Below are positions 52,709-62,852 of a DNA stretch of 64,000 bases, one piece after another. The stretch's first letter is position 1. Every line of letters begins with the position of its first letter. The stretch spans positions 28,668 through 92,667 of the forward strand of contig KV454014.1 of assembly GCA_001661245.1 (NCBI GenBank), read 5' to 3'. Origin of the DNA: Pachysolen tannophilus NRRL Y-2460. Taxonomy: Eukaryota; Ascomycota; Pichiomycetes; Alaninales; Pachysolenaceae. Made by a program: the position numbers and the translations under genes. The notes below the pieces were generated by a model, which saw only the letters and a program-made list of their open reading frames with translations, had not been told where the DNA came from and did no database searches.

Positions 52709-54882
52709 TGTTTCACACACCGCCATCAGTCAATCCTATCTATGATCAGGAATCAAGAAAGAATTCGTATTTTAGCGATGAAGACAGCAAGATAATTATA
52801 AATGATAATAAGGGAGGAGATCAAATTTCTAGTATGATCACTAGCAATAATAGTAATGTTAATGGTAGTGATAATGGGAATGGGAATGAGAATGAGAATG
52901 ATGGTAATTATCGTGTTGATGATGAGTTACCAAGGGTTTTAGCTGAAGATTTTGATAGGTTTGTTGCTTCATTAAAGAAACCTAAATTTAATCATCCTTT
53001 AGATTTAAATGATATTGCATCATTATATCAACAATTTTATAAAGATTTCAGTTATAAGAATGCACATTATGTGAAAAATAAATATAATAAGAGTAATAGT
53101 AATAATATTAATAAACCAATTGAATTACTTAATAAAGAAGAAATATTATTGAATCAAAAAACTGATATATCTATTTTACAAGAAATTTATAAGAATAATG
53201 TATTAGTTGAAGATAAGATATGTAATAAGTTTTATTCCAAAATTTTTAAAAGTAAAAAATTATTAAAGAATGATCAATTAGAAAATTTAATAAATAATAA
53301 ATTAAATAAGAAATTAAAGATTTTACAAAAAATAAATATTTCATTAAAATCATTAGATTTAAATGTTGAAATTGAAAATATTGATAATTTTTTAAAAGAT
53401 TTACTTTTAAAAGAATTTTTAAAATTAAATTTTGAAATAAAATCACCAACTTCTAAATTATTACAATTAAAAAAAATTCATGAATTAATTAATCAATTAT
53501 TTAAAAATTTAGAAATTGAAATTAATGGAGATTTTTATTTACCAATTTTAATTTATACTATAATCAAATTTAATATTGATGATTTATATTTAAATTTGAA
53601 TTTTATTAAAAGATTTCGAAATCTGAATATTTATTATAATGGTGGATTTAAAGAAGATGAATGTGGTAAATTATTATATGTTTTAACAAATTTTGAAGCA
53701 TGTTTAATGTATTTAATTAATGTCACTGTTGAAGATTTAAATATTTCTAAAGATGAAGCTATTAAAAGTTATACACTTGAAGGAGATAATAATAGAGAAG
53801 TTATTAAGAAACAAGAATTTAATGAATTAATATCTGCTCCTATAAATATTGATCCAGAAATTTTATCATATTGTGAAGATTTTAAATTGAATAGAAAAAT
53901 TCATAGAAGAAAAAAATCTATTAATAATAATAATAATGTTAGTGAATTAGAACCAATTGATTCAACTTCTACATTTTTTTTACCAGAATTAACTTTATAT
54001 AATGCAGATCAAAGTATAAGAACTATAGGAGCGGCATTTGATTCTAGTGTTAAAAATATTTTTGGAAGAGTTGCAGATATTGTTGATCAAACTGGTGTAT
54101 TAGCAAGAATTCAAGAACTGAATAGTAGTGAAATTAGTAATAAGACAAAACAACAAATTGAAGAGAATTTTAAAAATTTGTCTAATAATACTGGAGAAGA
54201 TACTACAGTAAGTGGAGGTGTCCATGAACAAGAAAAGGAAGAAAAGGAAAATGAGAACGGGAACGGGAACGAAAATGAGAACACGAAAGCGAACGGAAAT
54301 GAGAATGAGAATGATAATGACAATGAGACAATAAAGTTGGACAATACCAATACCAATACTAATACTAATCTAAGGCCTGAATTATTATCACCAATTTCAA
54401 CCACTTCTTCGTCTTCCACGACAAATATCAATATCAACAATATCAATAATAACAATAGCAATAATAATAATAATAGTAGTAGCAGCACACCGTTCAATAA
54501 GCTTTCTCATAGTGTGAGTGGCGTAATGAAGACGTTTAGGCCAATTAGTAATTCCAATTCTTCTACTTCATTATCAAGTCATCTTGAACCAGAATTACCA
54601 CAAAGAAGAAATAGATCAAGAACTACAAGTCTTATTGGTAGTGTATTCAACGCCGGAAATATAAATAATTATAATAATAGCAGTGCCTCTAAATCAACTA
54701 CAGGTTTTATGAGTAGTATTGAACAAGCATTTGAAACTAAAAATACAAATGCAGAAATTGTTGAAACGTTAAGATTTTTCAAGAAAAAGATTAATTTAAA
54801 AGATCGAGTTTTTGAAGATTTACAAATAAGTGAATTGAAAGAGATTTTTCAAGATTATCAAAAAATTTTAGATCAAGTGTAA
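52708..54882 (+). CDS. VPS9-domain Rab GEF, Muk1-like
   Basis: 724 residues. Residues about 70-350 form a helical domain ending in a VPS9 core (FYLPILIYTIIKFNIDDLYLN, RFRNLNIYYNGGFKEDECGKLLYVLTNFEACLMYL), the exchange module for Rab5-type GTPases (Vps21/Ypt52) in endosomal traffic. No C-terminal CUE domain can be seen, which disfavours Vps9 itself and favours Muk1, but the assignment is tentative. The C-terminal half is Asn/Glu/Ser low complexity followed by a short conserved end (FDSSVKNIFGRVADIVDQ region and FKKKINLKDRVFEDLQISEL). A two-codon uORF ATG-AGA-TAA (52700-52708) overlaps the main ATG by one base. Confidence 0.82.
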   Translation: MFHTPPSVNPIYDQESRKNSYFSDEDSKIIINDNKGGDQISSMITSNNSNVNGSDNGNGNENENDGNYRVDDELPRVLAEDFDRFVASLKKPKFNHPLDLNDIASLYQQFYKDFSYKNAHYVKNKYNKSNSNNINKPIELLNKEEILLNQKTDISILQEIYKNNVLVEDKICNKFYSKIFKSKKLLKNDQLENLINNKLNKKLKILQKINISLKSLDLNVEIENIDNFLKDLLLKEFLKLNFEIKSPTSKLLQLKKIHELINQLFKNLEIEINGDFYLPILIYTIIKFNIDDLYLNLNFIKRFRNLNIYYNGGFKEDECGKLLYVLTNFEACLMYLINVTVEDLNISKDEAIKSYTLEGDNNREVIKKQEFNELISAPINIDPEILSYCEDFKLNRKIHRRKKSINNNNNVSELEPIDSTSTFFLPELTLYNADQSIRTIGAAFDSSVKNIFGRVADIVDQTGVLARIQELNSSEISNKTKQQIEENFKNLSNNTGEDTTVSGGVHEQEKEEKENENGNGNENENTKANGNENENDNDNETIKLDNTNTNTNTNLRPELLSPISTTSSSSTTNININNINNNNSNNNNNSSSSTPFNKLSHSVSGVMKTFRPISNSNSSTSLSSHLEPELPQRRNRSRTTSLIGSVFNAGNINNYNNSSASKSTTGFMSSIEQAFETKNTNAEIVETLRFFKKKINLKDRVFEDLQISELKEIFQDYQKILDQV

Positions 54883-54918
54883 AGTTTACGCGTGGACAAG
54901 CGCGTAGGCTTTTTATGG

Positions 54919-54942
54919 GCCTCTCTAAGCCTAGAGAGGCCT
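54919..54942 (+). other. Perfect 10-bp stem-loop after the VPS9 gene
   Basis: GGCCTCTCTA, a 4-base loop AGCC, then TAGAGAGGCC: an exact inverted repeat 36 bp past the stop codon. It would form a stable RNA hairpin in the 3' untranslated region. Yeast mRNA 3' ends do not need such a hairpin, so its role is unknown. Confidence 0.8.
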
Positions 54943-55231
54943 AGAGCCCAAAAGCCCACAGAGCCCAAAAGCTCAATAGCTCAATAACCTCAATAACCCA
55001 CGGGTCTTCAGTTTCCCCACTAGACTTTAGTCTCCAGATTTTATTTCTTGCCCATTCCAAGACAATTAATTTTTATCAATAGTAGTACTATTATTATTAC
55101 TATTATTATTATTGAAAAAAATTCCGCCCACCATACTTGGGCGTGCATCCGTATAATCCATCCAAAAACGGTATTAGGGCGTGTGATTTTCTATTATACA
55201 AAAAAAAAGAAAACGAAAAAAACGAAAAAAT

Positions 55232-55309
55232 TGCCCTCGCATTATGCCCTCGCATAATGCGGTACTCTTATTATGCGGTACTCATTTTGATCGCTCATTT
55301 TGATCGCTC
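55232..55309. repeat. Three abutting tandem duplications (13, 16 and 13 bp)
   Basis: TGCCCTCGCAT repeats with a 13-bp period (55232, 55245). Next, TGCGGTACTC repeats with a 16-bp period (55258, 55274), and then ATTTTGATCGCTC repeats with a 13-bp period (55284, 55297). The units are unrelated, each doubled once, and directly adjacent. Confidence 0.9.
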
Positions 55310-56075
55310 ACATGCGTTCCTCATTGTATTCTCTCACAAGAGTGATAGATGCATTACGTAAATACCCCTATTCCCCATTACGTACTATTCCTTCCAAATA
55401 TAAATAAAATAAATATCCAAATATCCCGTATTAAATAAGAAATACAATTACAATTACAATTAAAAATTAAATAGAATCAAAAATTTACCTTATTTACAGA
55501 TGTAGAAATACTTAATCAAACAACAACTATATATGTGAAAGATTTGATAAGGTATGATAAGATTTAACCTTAATAATAGTTTTCCGGTCCTTGTTATTGC
55601 TAGTCCTCTTCGCCTAACATTTTTTTGGGTTTCTACCGCGTAATTTTGCCCGAAATTTTAATTTTTCAAATTTTTTTAAATTTTTTAAATTTTTTCTATC
55701 TTTTAAACGCACACGACTACAATTTAACCTTGTGAAGTTAATTTTAGGCTTGTTAAAATAGCTGCTTATTTTTGCATTACACGTGCTTCTTTTAATATTT
55801 ATTAAGTAGACCATGTGTGCATCTAAGAGAAATTCAATCTATACTAATTATAATAATAGTTTGGTTGTAATTGTATTAGTTTTTTTAAAGTGATATTTAA
55901 TGAAATTATATATAAGCAGAAATGTTGGCATTGTGAAAAAAACAAAAAAAAAAAAAGGAAAAGGAAACAAAAATTTCACTGAAAAGTGGGAAGTGAAAAG
56001 TTTAGTTATAACTAATTTTTAATTTTATTTGGTATTATTCAGACATACATAAATCAAATAATTAATAAAAAGGAA

Positions 56076-56642
56076 ATGTTTAAATTTTTAAGTAAAAAAA
56101 TATTTGGGGTTGGAAATAAATCAGAATATAATATTTGTTTACCTCATGATGATATAGAATCACAACAAAATAATGATGATTATAATAATTTCAGTTGTAA
56201 TCAAGATAATCTGATTATTATATCAACATCAAAAGATTTATGTATTAATACTGAAAAAATTAATGAACATAAATGTTATCTTTATGTGAATAATAATGAA
56301 AAATTTTTTAATAATGAAAATTCAGAAAATTCAAAAATTTTTGAAAATTCAGTAACTATTGATATTTCAAAAATTCCAGCACGTACAAGAGAATATACTT
56401 ATTCATTATTTATAGAATATTTACTTGATGTACTCATAATAGCAACTTTTTTACTTTTTTTACAAGTATTTTATTTATATATTACAAACAAAAATTCAAT
56501 TAAAAATTCAGAAGTTGAAATTTTGAAAAATTTCATGAAATTACCAACAGGTGCTCAAACAAGTATATTGGACAAGTTGATCAACATTAAAGATGTCGCA
56601 AATTTGAAATCAACCTCTATTGCTGGAACAATAACTTTATAA
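56076..56642 (+). CDS. Uncharacterised 188-residue protein with one membrane span
   Basis: I do not recognise it. The frame starts at the first ATG (MFKFLSKKIFGVGNKSEYN). It has a basic N-terminus, an Asn/Asp/Glu-rich central part, then a single strong hydrophobic segment (residues about 112-135, FLLFLQVFYLYI) preceded by KIPARTREYTYSLFIEYLL and followed by a short tail, KLPTGAQTSILDKLINIK. Orientation cannot be decided. The length, well-formed membrane helix and conserved-looking flanks suggest a real gene, but the AT-rich composition leaves some doubt. It is isolated, with 1.2 kb upstream and 0.9 kb downstream empty of genes. Confidence 0.6.
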   Translation: MFKFLSKKIFGVGNKSEYNICLPHDDIESQQNNDDYNNFSCNQDNLIIISTSKDLCINTEKINEHKCYLYVNNNEKFFNNENSENSKIFENSVTIDISKIPARTREYTYSLFIEYLLDVLIIATFLLFLQVFYLYITNKNSIKNSEVEILKNFMKLPTGAQTSILDKLINIKDVANLKSTSIAGTITL

Positions 56643-57519
56643 TGAATTTATAGATGAATCGGTTGTCGTCTAGTGTGTTTTTCTTTTAATTTTTTTTTCT
56701 TTTGTCTTGTTTTGACTTTTGACTTTTATAAGTAAAGCTTTTTAATGCTTCATGTCTTGTTTTTTCTTGTTTTCTGGTTTTTAGTTTATTTCTTCTTCTT
56801 ATTTTTTTTTTTTTTTTTTTTTTATTTGGGTTTTAATACAGTTTACATTATCATTATCATTATCATTATCATACATATTCATTACCATTACCAGTGACTT
56901 TGCCACTGCCGTTACCACAGCATTTGCTCCATGTTTTCTTTTCTCTGCTCCATTTTGTGTGTAGTGTGCGACAAATCAAATTTCCCATTTAGGAAGTCTC
57001 GCCAAAGATGTATTTTCATCCTTAAAAACTGAAAAGAACAACAACAACATAATATTTATATATATATTCATATATTTATATATATATAACTAATTTAAAC
57101 TAAATTAAATTGAATAACAATTAATAATATATTTATCTTGGCTCCATTGTTAAAGGAGATCTGGTAATTTATTAATCAGTCTTGTTTTATTTGTGTTTGC
57201 TGGAAAAAGCCAAAGAAAAAATAAAATCCAAAAAAAAAAAAAGAAAAAAAAAAAAAAAAAAAGTTCTAGTTTTGTTACTTATATATATATATCATCTATA
57301 TTCGCTTGTTGGTTTTTAAAATTGCTTTTTTTGTTCTCAATTGTACTCTTGTATAATATAGCTTGAAAGATTTTTTTTTAAAAAGAGGATTAAAATAATA
57401 AGGGGAATTTAAAAATTTAGAGAAGTTAAAAACTAAAGAAAGGAAGGAAAAAAATAAAAAATAAAAAAAATAAAAGAGAGGTTATTTTGAGAAATTGCTT
57501 AGAATTTAATTATTTAGAA
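56643..57519. promoter_or_regulatory. BEM1 upstream region
   Basis: 877 bp. It holds a poly-T run (about 56803-56823), an ATTATC hexanucleotide repeat (56846-56872), TA-rich tracts (57057-57086) and poly-A (57229-57261). These are low-complexity promoter-like elements for BEM1. No gene seen. Confidence 0.55.
56846..56872. repeat. CATTAT hexanucleotide repeat
   Basis: Four tandem CATTAT units plus a partial copy in the BEM1 upstream region. Confidence 0.8.
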
Positions 57520-59262
57520 ATGTCAAATGTATTCAAATCTTTTAGAAGAAGTGGTGGGAAGAAATCACCTTCGGCCACTTTAATATCGCCAGCAACAACA
57601 ATGACTTCATCTTTCCAAACTCAAAAAGTTATTGAGGCATTGTATGATTATAAAGCTCAAAGTCCTGGAGAATTAAGTTTTAACGTTGGAAGTATTTTTT
57701 ATGTAACAAAAATTGAAAATGATGATTGGTATAACGTTAGAGATCCTCAGAAATTAAACAAAAGTGGTGTAGTACCAATTGCTTATTTTAAAGATATAAC
57801 ACCACTGAGAAAAGAATCTTCAGCAAGTTTATTAACAACAAAAGATGAAGAAGAAAATTTACCATTTGAAGCAAATAAAAGACAAAGCTTAACTACTTTA
57901 TACGGAGTTGTGCTCTATGATTTTGATCCACAACATCATGATGAATTAGAAGTCACTGAAGGTGAAAATATCATTATATGTGCACATCATGATTTTGAAT
58001 GGTTTATAGCTAAACCAATAAATCGATTAGGTGGACCAGGTTTAGTACCTGTAAATTTCATTAGTATTATAAATTTAAAAACAAAATTACCCTCTGTAAT
58101 AGATGCAAAGAGAGAAATCTTGGATTCAAAATTACCAACAGTACAAGAATGGAAAACTTATAACGCAAATTATCAAGCAAGTGCAAAAGCTATTAAACTG
58201 AATACACAAACTCCATATTATAGTCAACAACAGCAACAACAGCAACATCAAAATCAACATCAACATCAATATCAACATCAACATCAAAATCAACATCAAC
58301 AGCAACAGCAACGTCCTCCTCAAAACTACCAATACCAGCAACATCAATACCAACAACAATATAGTCCTCAACCTTCATTAGATAGGTCGAATTCTTCAAA
58401 GACTAATTCAACAAATATTTATGAATTACAAGCTATTTACGTTTTAGAAGCTGTAATTCAAGAAAAATATTTTGTAAAAGATTATCCAGAAGGAAAAGCT
58501 GGTAAATATTATTACAGCATTTTAACAAAATTATCAAATAATTCAATCAGGTTAATTAATAGATCCTATGATGATTTCTTTGAACTACAAGCTTATTTGA
58601 AACAAGCATTTCCAAGAGAAGCAAATGAAGCAAATAGAATTTTACCAACGATACCAGGTCCTTTACCAATAATTTCTGATAATATTGCAGAAAAAAGGAA
58701 AGATGATTTAAATGATTATTTGTTGAAATTGTTATCTTTAAATGAATATATTAGTAAATGTAATTTAATTGTATCTTTTTTTAATTTCAAAAATGATAGA
58801 GATAAAGAATTATCAAGCATGTCAAGATTATCACAACATCAAAAGGAAAGAAATTCTCAATATGAAAACAATAAAAATTTTAATCAATTATCCCGTGGAT
58901 TCAGCAATTTAAGTGTACAAAAACCACCTTCACATCAGCATCAGGATTCATATCAGGATTCATACCAAGAAACCATAACAGACCATAACATTAATGAATC
59001 AACATTGACATCATCACCAAAGATAAAGATAAAATTTTACTATAAAGATGATATTTTTGCATTGCAATTAGCTTATAATATTACTGTGAAAAATTTAAGA
59101 AAACTTATAACAGAGAGAATTGATAATTCTGATTTCAGGCTTTTCCCCAAAAGTAGTAGGAATGTTGATGAAACTCAGTTTGATCCAAATGACGAAGTAT
59201 TGACTGATGATGAATTAAAGATCAAATGCTTGGTGGAAAAGGGAAAGATATTAATTGTTTAA
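57520..59262 (+). CDS. BEM1: Polarity scaffold Bem1
   Basis: 580 residues from ATG 57520 (MSNVFKSFRRSGG); the frame runs upstream only to a TTG. SH3-1 is about 37-93 (VIEALYDYKAQSPGELSF, GVVPIAYF). SH3-2 is about 127-184 (GVVLYDFDPQHHDELEVTEG, GLVPVNFISI), followed by a Gln/His-rich linker (about 233-285), a PX domain about 300-424 (NRSYDDFFELQAYLKQAFP, LPTIPGPLP) and a PB1 domain about 502-580 (KIKIKFYYKDDIFALQLAY). This SH3-SH3-PX-PB1 order is unique to Bem1. It scaffolds Cdc24, Cdc42 and PAKs at the bud site; the PB1 domain binds Cdc24. The linker's Gln/His tract (bases 58222-58350) is longer than I expect and may vary in length. Confidence 0.96.
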   Translation: MSNVFKSFRRSGGKKSPSATLISPATTMTSSFQTQKVIEALYDYKAQSPGELSFNVGSIFYVTKIENDDWYNVRDPQKLNKSGVVPIAYFKDITPLRKESSASLLTTKDEEENLPFEANKRQSLTTLYGVVLYDFDPQHHDELEVTEGENIIICAHHDFEWFIAKPINRLGGPGLVPVNFISIINLKTKLPSVIDAKREILDSKLPTVQEWKTYNANYQASAKAIKLNTQTPYYSQQQQQQQHQNQHQHQYQHQHQNQHQQQQQRPPQNYQYQQHQYQQQYSPQPSLDRSNSSKTNSTNIYELQAIYVLEAVIQEKYFVKDYPEGKAGKYYYSILTKLSNNSIRLINRSYDDFFELQAYLKQAFPREANEANRILPTIPGPLPIISDNIAEKRKDDLNDYLLKLLSLNEYISKCNLIVSFFNFKNDRDKELSSMSRLSQHQKERNSQYENNKNFNQLSRGFSNLSVQKPPSHQHQDSYQDSYQETITDHNINESTLTSSPKIKIKFYYKDDIFALQLAYNITVKNLRKLITERIDNSDFRLFPKSSRNVDETQFDPNDEVLTDDELKIKCLVEKGKILIV

Positions 59263-59418
59263 TTAAAGTTTTTAATTTTTATTTTCTTTTTTTTTTTTTC
59301 ATTTTCATTTTCAATTGCTAAAATTCTTTACGAAACAAATAGAAATATATGTAATGTAGTCCAAAATATAAGGGAATAAATATAAAAAGAAAAAATAAAA
59401 CTATTAAAATTAAATGTC

Positions 59419-62100
59419 TCATTCCTCGTTAGCCGTAGTTGTAGCAGCTCTCTTATATGAGCTATTACTATAATATCCATTTTTACTTGTAGTACTATTA
59501 ACATGGTAACCAGGTCTAATATAAGTATTATTTGCAGGAATGTTATTGTTTGAGTTCAGGGATGTGGATGAATTTCTACGATAAGTAGAAGTTAAAGGTT
59601 TGTTGTGTTTGTGTACCAGCTGTTTACCGTCTAATTCCTTAACATCAATATTAATAATGTACGATTTTTTAATTCTTCTTGTTTGATGGTCTTCATCATC
59701 TTCGTTGTGAGAAATATGAGATTTTTTCAATGGGATATTGATTCTAAATTCTGCATAATCATAACCACGTATTTTGTTAATGGCAACCTTTGATTGTAAT
59801 TCTCTAACAAACATAAAATTGTTTACACCTCTTTTATAAAAAGTTGAAGAAAATCCTTCAGGGTGTTTTTTCAATATTCCTGAGTCTTGAGATTGAGATT
59901 TTATAAATTCATATATTGTCTCTTTTGAATCTGTAATATTTCTTGTATATTTCATAGATGGTAAAGAAATTTCATATTCTTCAAGATTATCATTATTGTT
60001 TTGCTCAAGTGGTAACTCAAATTGCGATCTAGTTATTAAATGATTTGAATCCTTTGATTCTAGTTTCCTTCTTATCATACTATTATCGTTATTCCTTTTA
60101 CTTGTCGAATCATTCAATGATTCATGATTTTTCTTTACATTCGATCCACGATTTTTTGGTAACCCATTTGTAGAGCCATTCAGATTTCTATCAGCGATGA
60201 AAAAATCATTTTTAGTCTCCATTTGTGGAGATGGGAAAAATCTTGACAGACCTCTAAAATTATTTGGGGTTGTGGCTGTAATTACAGGGGAACTTTGCAG
60301 CGTTGTCAATGATTGATCACTTATACTACTATTACCATTGCTCATATCAAATGCCGATGTCCATGGTGTAGTATTACCATGATCTGGGGTAGGTTTTAGA
60401 GTATTGTTGCCACTGTGCAGGCTATTTTCTCTTGAATTCCAAACTGAATTCGATTTCCAAAGCTCTGAATTGTTAGTTGTGTCGTTAAAATTTTCATCAT
60501 TGGTAAAACTGGAATCTAAACTGCGGTGCTGCGGAAACCTTGTACTTCTATTATTATTATTATTATTATTGTGATTATGATTTCTATCACCGACAGTTCG
60601 TATAGCTTCAAAGATTCCTGTTATCGGATTATACAATTCCTGTTTTGTTGGTTCATTACCATTATATCTTGAATTTGGATCTTCAAAAGAAAACCTGGAA
60701 TCTACTGGCATACTGTTCACCAGAGCCGAATTCCTGTCAAACTGCTGCTGATGTTGCTTGCCATAAAAAGTGTTACCATTATTATTATTATTATTATTAT
60801 TATTGGTGTTGTCGTTATTGTTATTGTTATCATTTAGCAGAAACCCCGATGTTGTGTTCCTTCTGAATTCAAGAACAGGTGAAGTTGGAGCACCCCAATT
60901 GTTTCTAGACTGATGATTATTGAATTTTGAAAAATTATTGATATTGGAAGCTGACGAGGAAGCAGTTTCATTTGATTTCATCAGTGGACTTATTGGACTA
61001 GACAGTTGCACGGGCAACGACAGAGTTGATGGCAGTGAGTGCGGCAGTGAATGCAGCAGCAGCAGCGGCTGCTGCTGTGGTAGTAGTTGTTGTTGTTGTG
61101 GTTGTTGTTGCAATCCTGGTAACTGTGGAGGAGCCAAAATTGATGATGAAGATGATGCTGTGTTACCACTATTATTCCAAATTTTTTCATTAAACGAATC
61201 ATCATCATCTTCCATATCTGCCCAATTAAATCCTGAAGTTGAAGATAAATTAGCAAAATTAAATCTCGAAGTTACTAAAGGTTTTTTAATTTCCTCTGTA
61301 GTTTGTGTTAAAACTTGTTTAGTTATCACCAGTGGTTCTTCTTTAATTATATTTTGTAATTTACTATTACCAGATCCATTACCATTATTATTATTATTAT
61401 TATTATTAATATGCGTTTCAAATTTGCTTGAAGTACGAATTGGTGAATTACTTCTACTTTTCTTCCAATAATTTTCTTGATCTATTAAACTATTTTGTCC
61501 ATTAAAATTATTTGAATCCATATTATCTATTAATTTCTTACTAGGAATAATTTTCAATTTTGGACCTGAAGATAAAGATAATGTCTTTATACCTGATTTT
61601 TGTTGTTGCATATTTGATTTACCATTGACGAAATTTAACTTTAAATTTTTTGATGCACCAGTATAATGAAACCCTGAGGTAGAGTTATTACTACCGCCGA
61701 TGCCGGCCCCACCGCCATTGGACCCATCATTACCGGAACCAGTACCAGCACTAGTGCCAGCACCAGTATCGTTATGACCATGGCCAAGGCCTTGGCCTCG
61801 GCCATGGTCCCCAATATGAACCTGTGATGAAACAAAGTTACCGCCGTTGTTACCAAACCCACCACTGCTACTGTTGCCGCTGCCATTACCGTTGCCGCCA
61901 CTGTTGTTGTTACTACCACTACCTATACCGCTACCGCCGTTGGTAGTACCCCCACTATCCTGCTTGAAAAAATTATTCACAGACTGAGACTTGAACTTCT
62001 TTATCGTCCTCTTCCCTATACTAGAAACCAGCCCATCACCAGCACTAGCACCATTACCACTGGTAGTACTTTTATCACAACCACTTTGCTGTTGTATCAT
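59419..62100 (-). CDS. Uncharacterised Asn/Ser/Gly-rich 893-residue protein
   Basis: I do not recognise it with confidence. The N-terminal two thirds is low complexity: Gly/Ser/Asn repeats, poly-Asn tracts, and a Gln/Leu/Pro-rich segment. Short conserved-looking islands stand out, such as KFKSQSVNNFFKQD near the start and SGFNWADMEDDDDSF near residue 290, the latter resembling acidic Trp motifs of RNA- or translation-associated proteins. The C-terminal 200 residues look folded (EYEISLPSMKYTRNI, FSSTFYKRGVNNFMFVRELQ, GYDYAEFRINIPLKK). No signal peptide or membrane span. It is convergent with BEM1 (156 bp) and divergent from the bZIP gene. A regulatory or RNP-type protein is a guess. Confidence 0.75.
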   Translation of the reverse strand: MIQQQSGCDKSTTSGNGASAGDGLVSSIGKRTIKKFKSQSVNNFFKQDSGGTTNGGSGIGSGSNNNSGGNGNGSGNSSSGGFGNNGGNFVSSQVHIGDHGRGQGLGHGHNDTGAGTSAGTGSGNDGSNGGGAGIGGSNNSTSGFHYTGASKNLKLNFVNGKSNMQQQKSGIKTLSLSSGPKLKIIPSKKLIDNMDSNNFNGQNSLIDQENYWKKSRSNSPIRTSSKFETHINNNNNNNNGNGSGNSKLQNIIKEEPLVITKQVLTQTTEEIKKPLVTSRFNFANLSSTSGFNWADMEDDDDSFNEKIWNNSGNTASSSSSILAPPQLPGLQQQPQQQQLLPQQQPLLLLHSLPHSLPSTLSLPVQLSSPISPLMKSNETASSSASNINNFSKFNNHQSRNNWGAPTSPVLEFRRNTTSGFLLNDNNNNNDNTNNNNNNNNNGNTFYGKQHQQQFDRNSALVNSMPVDSRFSFEDPNSRYNGNEPTKQELYNPITGIFEAIRTVGDRNHNHNNNNNNNRSTRFPQHRSLDSSFTNDENFNDTTNNSELWKSNSVWNSRENSLHSGNNTLKPTPDHGNTTPWTSAFDMSNGNSSISDQSLTTLQSSPVITATTPNNFRGLSRFFPSPQMETKNDFFIADRNLNGSTNGLPKNRGSNVKKNHESLNDSTSKRNNDNSMIRRKLESKDSNHLITRSQFELPLEQNNNDNLEEYEISLPSMKYTRNITDSKETIYEFIKSQSQDSGILKKHPEGFSSTFYKRGVNNFMFVRELQSKVAINKIRGYDYAEFRINIPLKKSHISHNEDDEDHQTRRIKKSYIINIDVKELDGKQLVHKHNKPLTSTYRRNSSTSLNSNNNIPANNTYIRPGYHVNSTTSKNGYYSNSSYKRAATTTANEE

Positions 62101-62852
62101 ACTTCTATCCGCGGCTAATTCAAATTCCTTTTATTCCACCTTAAAAAACCTTTCTCCAATTCAGTTTTCTCTCCACAAACAATTCAAAGCACAATTACCT
62201 TCAATAACATAGATCAATTTTCTCCTCAACTCGTTTTCTTTCCTAACCGCCAATTGATTTTGTAAACTTCTTCTTTGTTCTAATTATCTTATACATATAT
62301 AAATACAGCTTTATTTCCTACTTTTAAAAAACAAAAAAACAAAAAAACAAAAAAATTAAAAAATTAAAAAAAATAAAACAAATGGCAGATTTTTCCGATT
62401 TAATTTTTTTCCGATATTTCCAACGTGTCACTAAAACCTCATCTCCAAAAAAATGAAAAAAACAATAAAAAAGAAAAAAATGTACTGAATTATATAATTG
62501 CTTACGTTATACTGGTAAAATTGGTTATATAAGATATTTTTATTTATTTTATTAAATTTATTAAATTTATTAATTTTATTAATAAAAATAATATTATAAG
62601 GTAGATTTGTTTATTGTTTAAATTTTCCCATTCTAGCTGGTTGGTTGACTGGTGAAGGAGATTTAGTTTAAGATTGGAGAAAGTTTGGTCATTTAAGGTT
62701 TATTTTCTGGGGTGGGTAATATTGATTTTACCGTTTTCTTTCTTTCTTTCTTTCTTTCTTTATTTTTTTGGTTTTATTGGTTTATTGGTTTTTTGGTTTT
62801 TGGTTTTCCGTTGTGGAATTTTTTTTTTTCCTTTTTTTTCTTTTCCGAGTAA
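62101..62852. promoter_or_regulatory. Divergent promoter region upstream of the bZIP gene
   Basis: 752 bp. It holds A-rich tracts near 62327-62380, AT-rich DNA (62530-62600), a TTTC repeat (62736-62761) and T-rich sequence up to the bZIP ATG. No gene seen. Confidence 0.55.
62736..62761. repeat. (TTTC)n tetranucleotide repeat
   Basis: About six TTTC units upstream of the bZIP gene. A similar tract follows the gene at about 63941-63965. Confidence 0.8.

Larger units (their letters stand above)
54883..56075. other. 1.2-kb intergenic region with hairpin and serial duplications
   Basis: 1193 bp between two + strand genes. It holds a perfect stem-loop (54919-54942), a chain of short direct repeats (about 54944-55005), GCG-rich words, and three abutting tandem duplications (55232-55309). 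The right part is AT-rich with CAATTA repeats near 55446-55463. A frame at 55614-55814 (-) has no recognisable features and is not called. No tRNA or other RNA gene supported. Confidence 0.6.

Noticed and set aside
55614-55814. 66-residue - strand ORF
   Set aside because: Low-complexity Lys/Phe-rich translation of A/T runs; no support.
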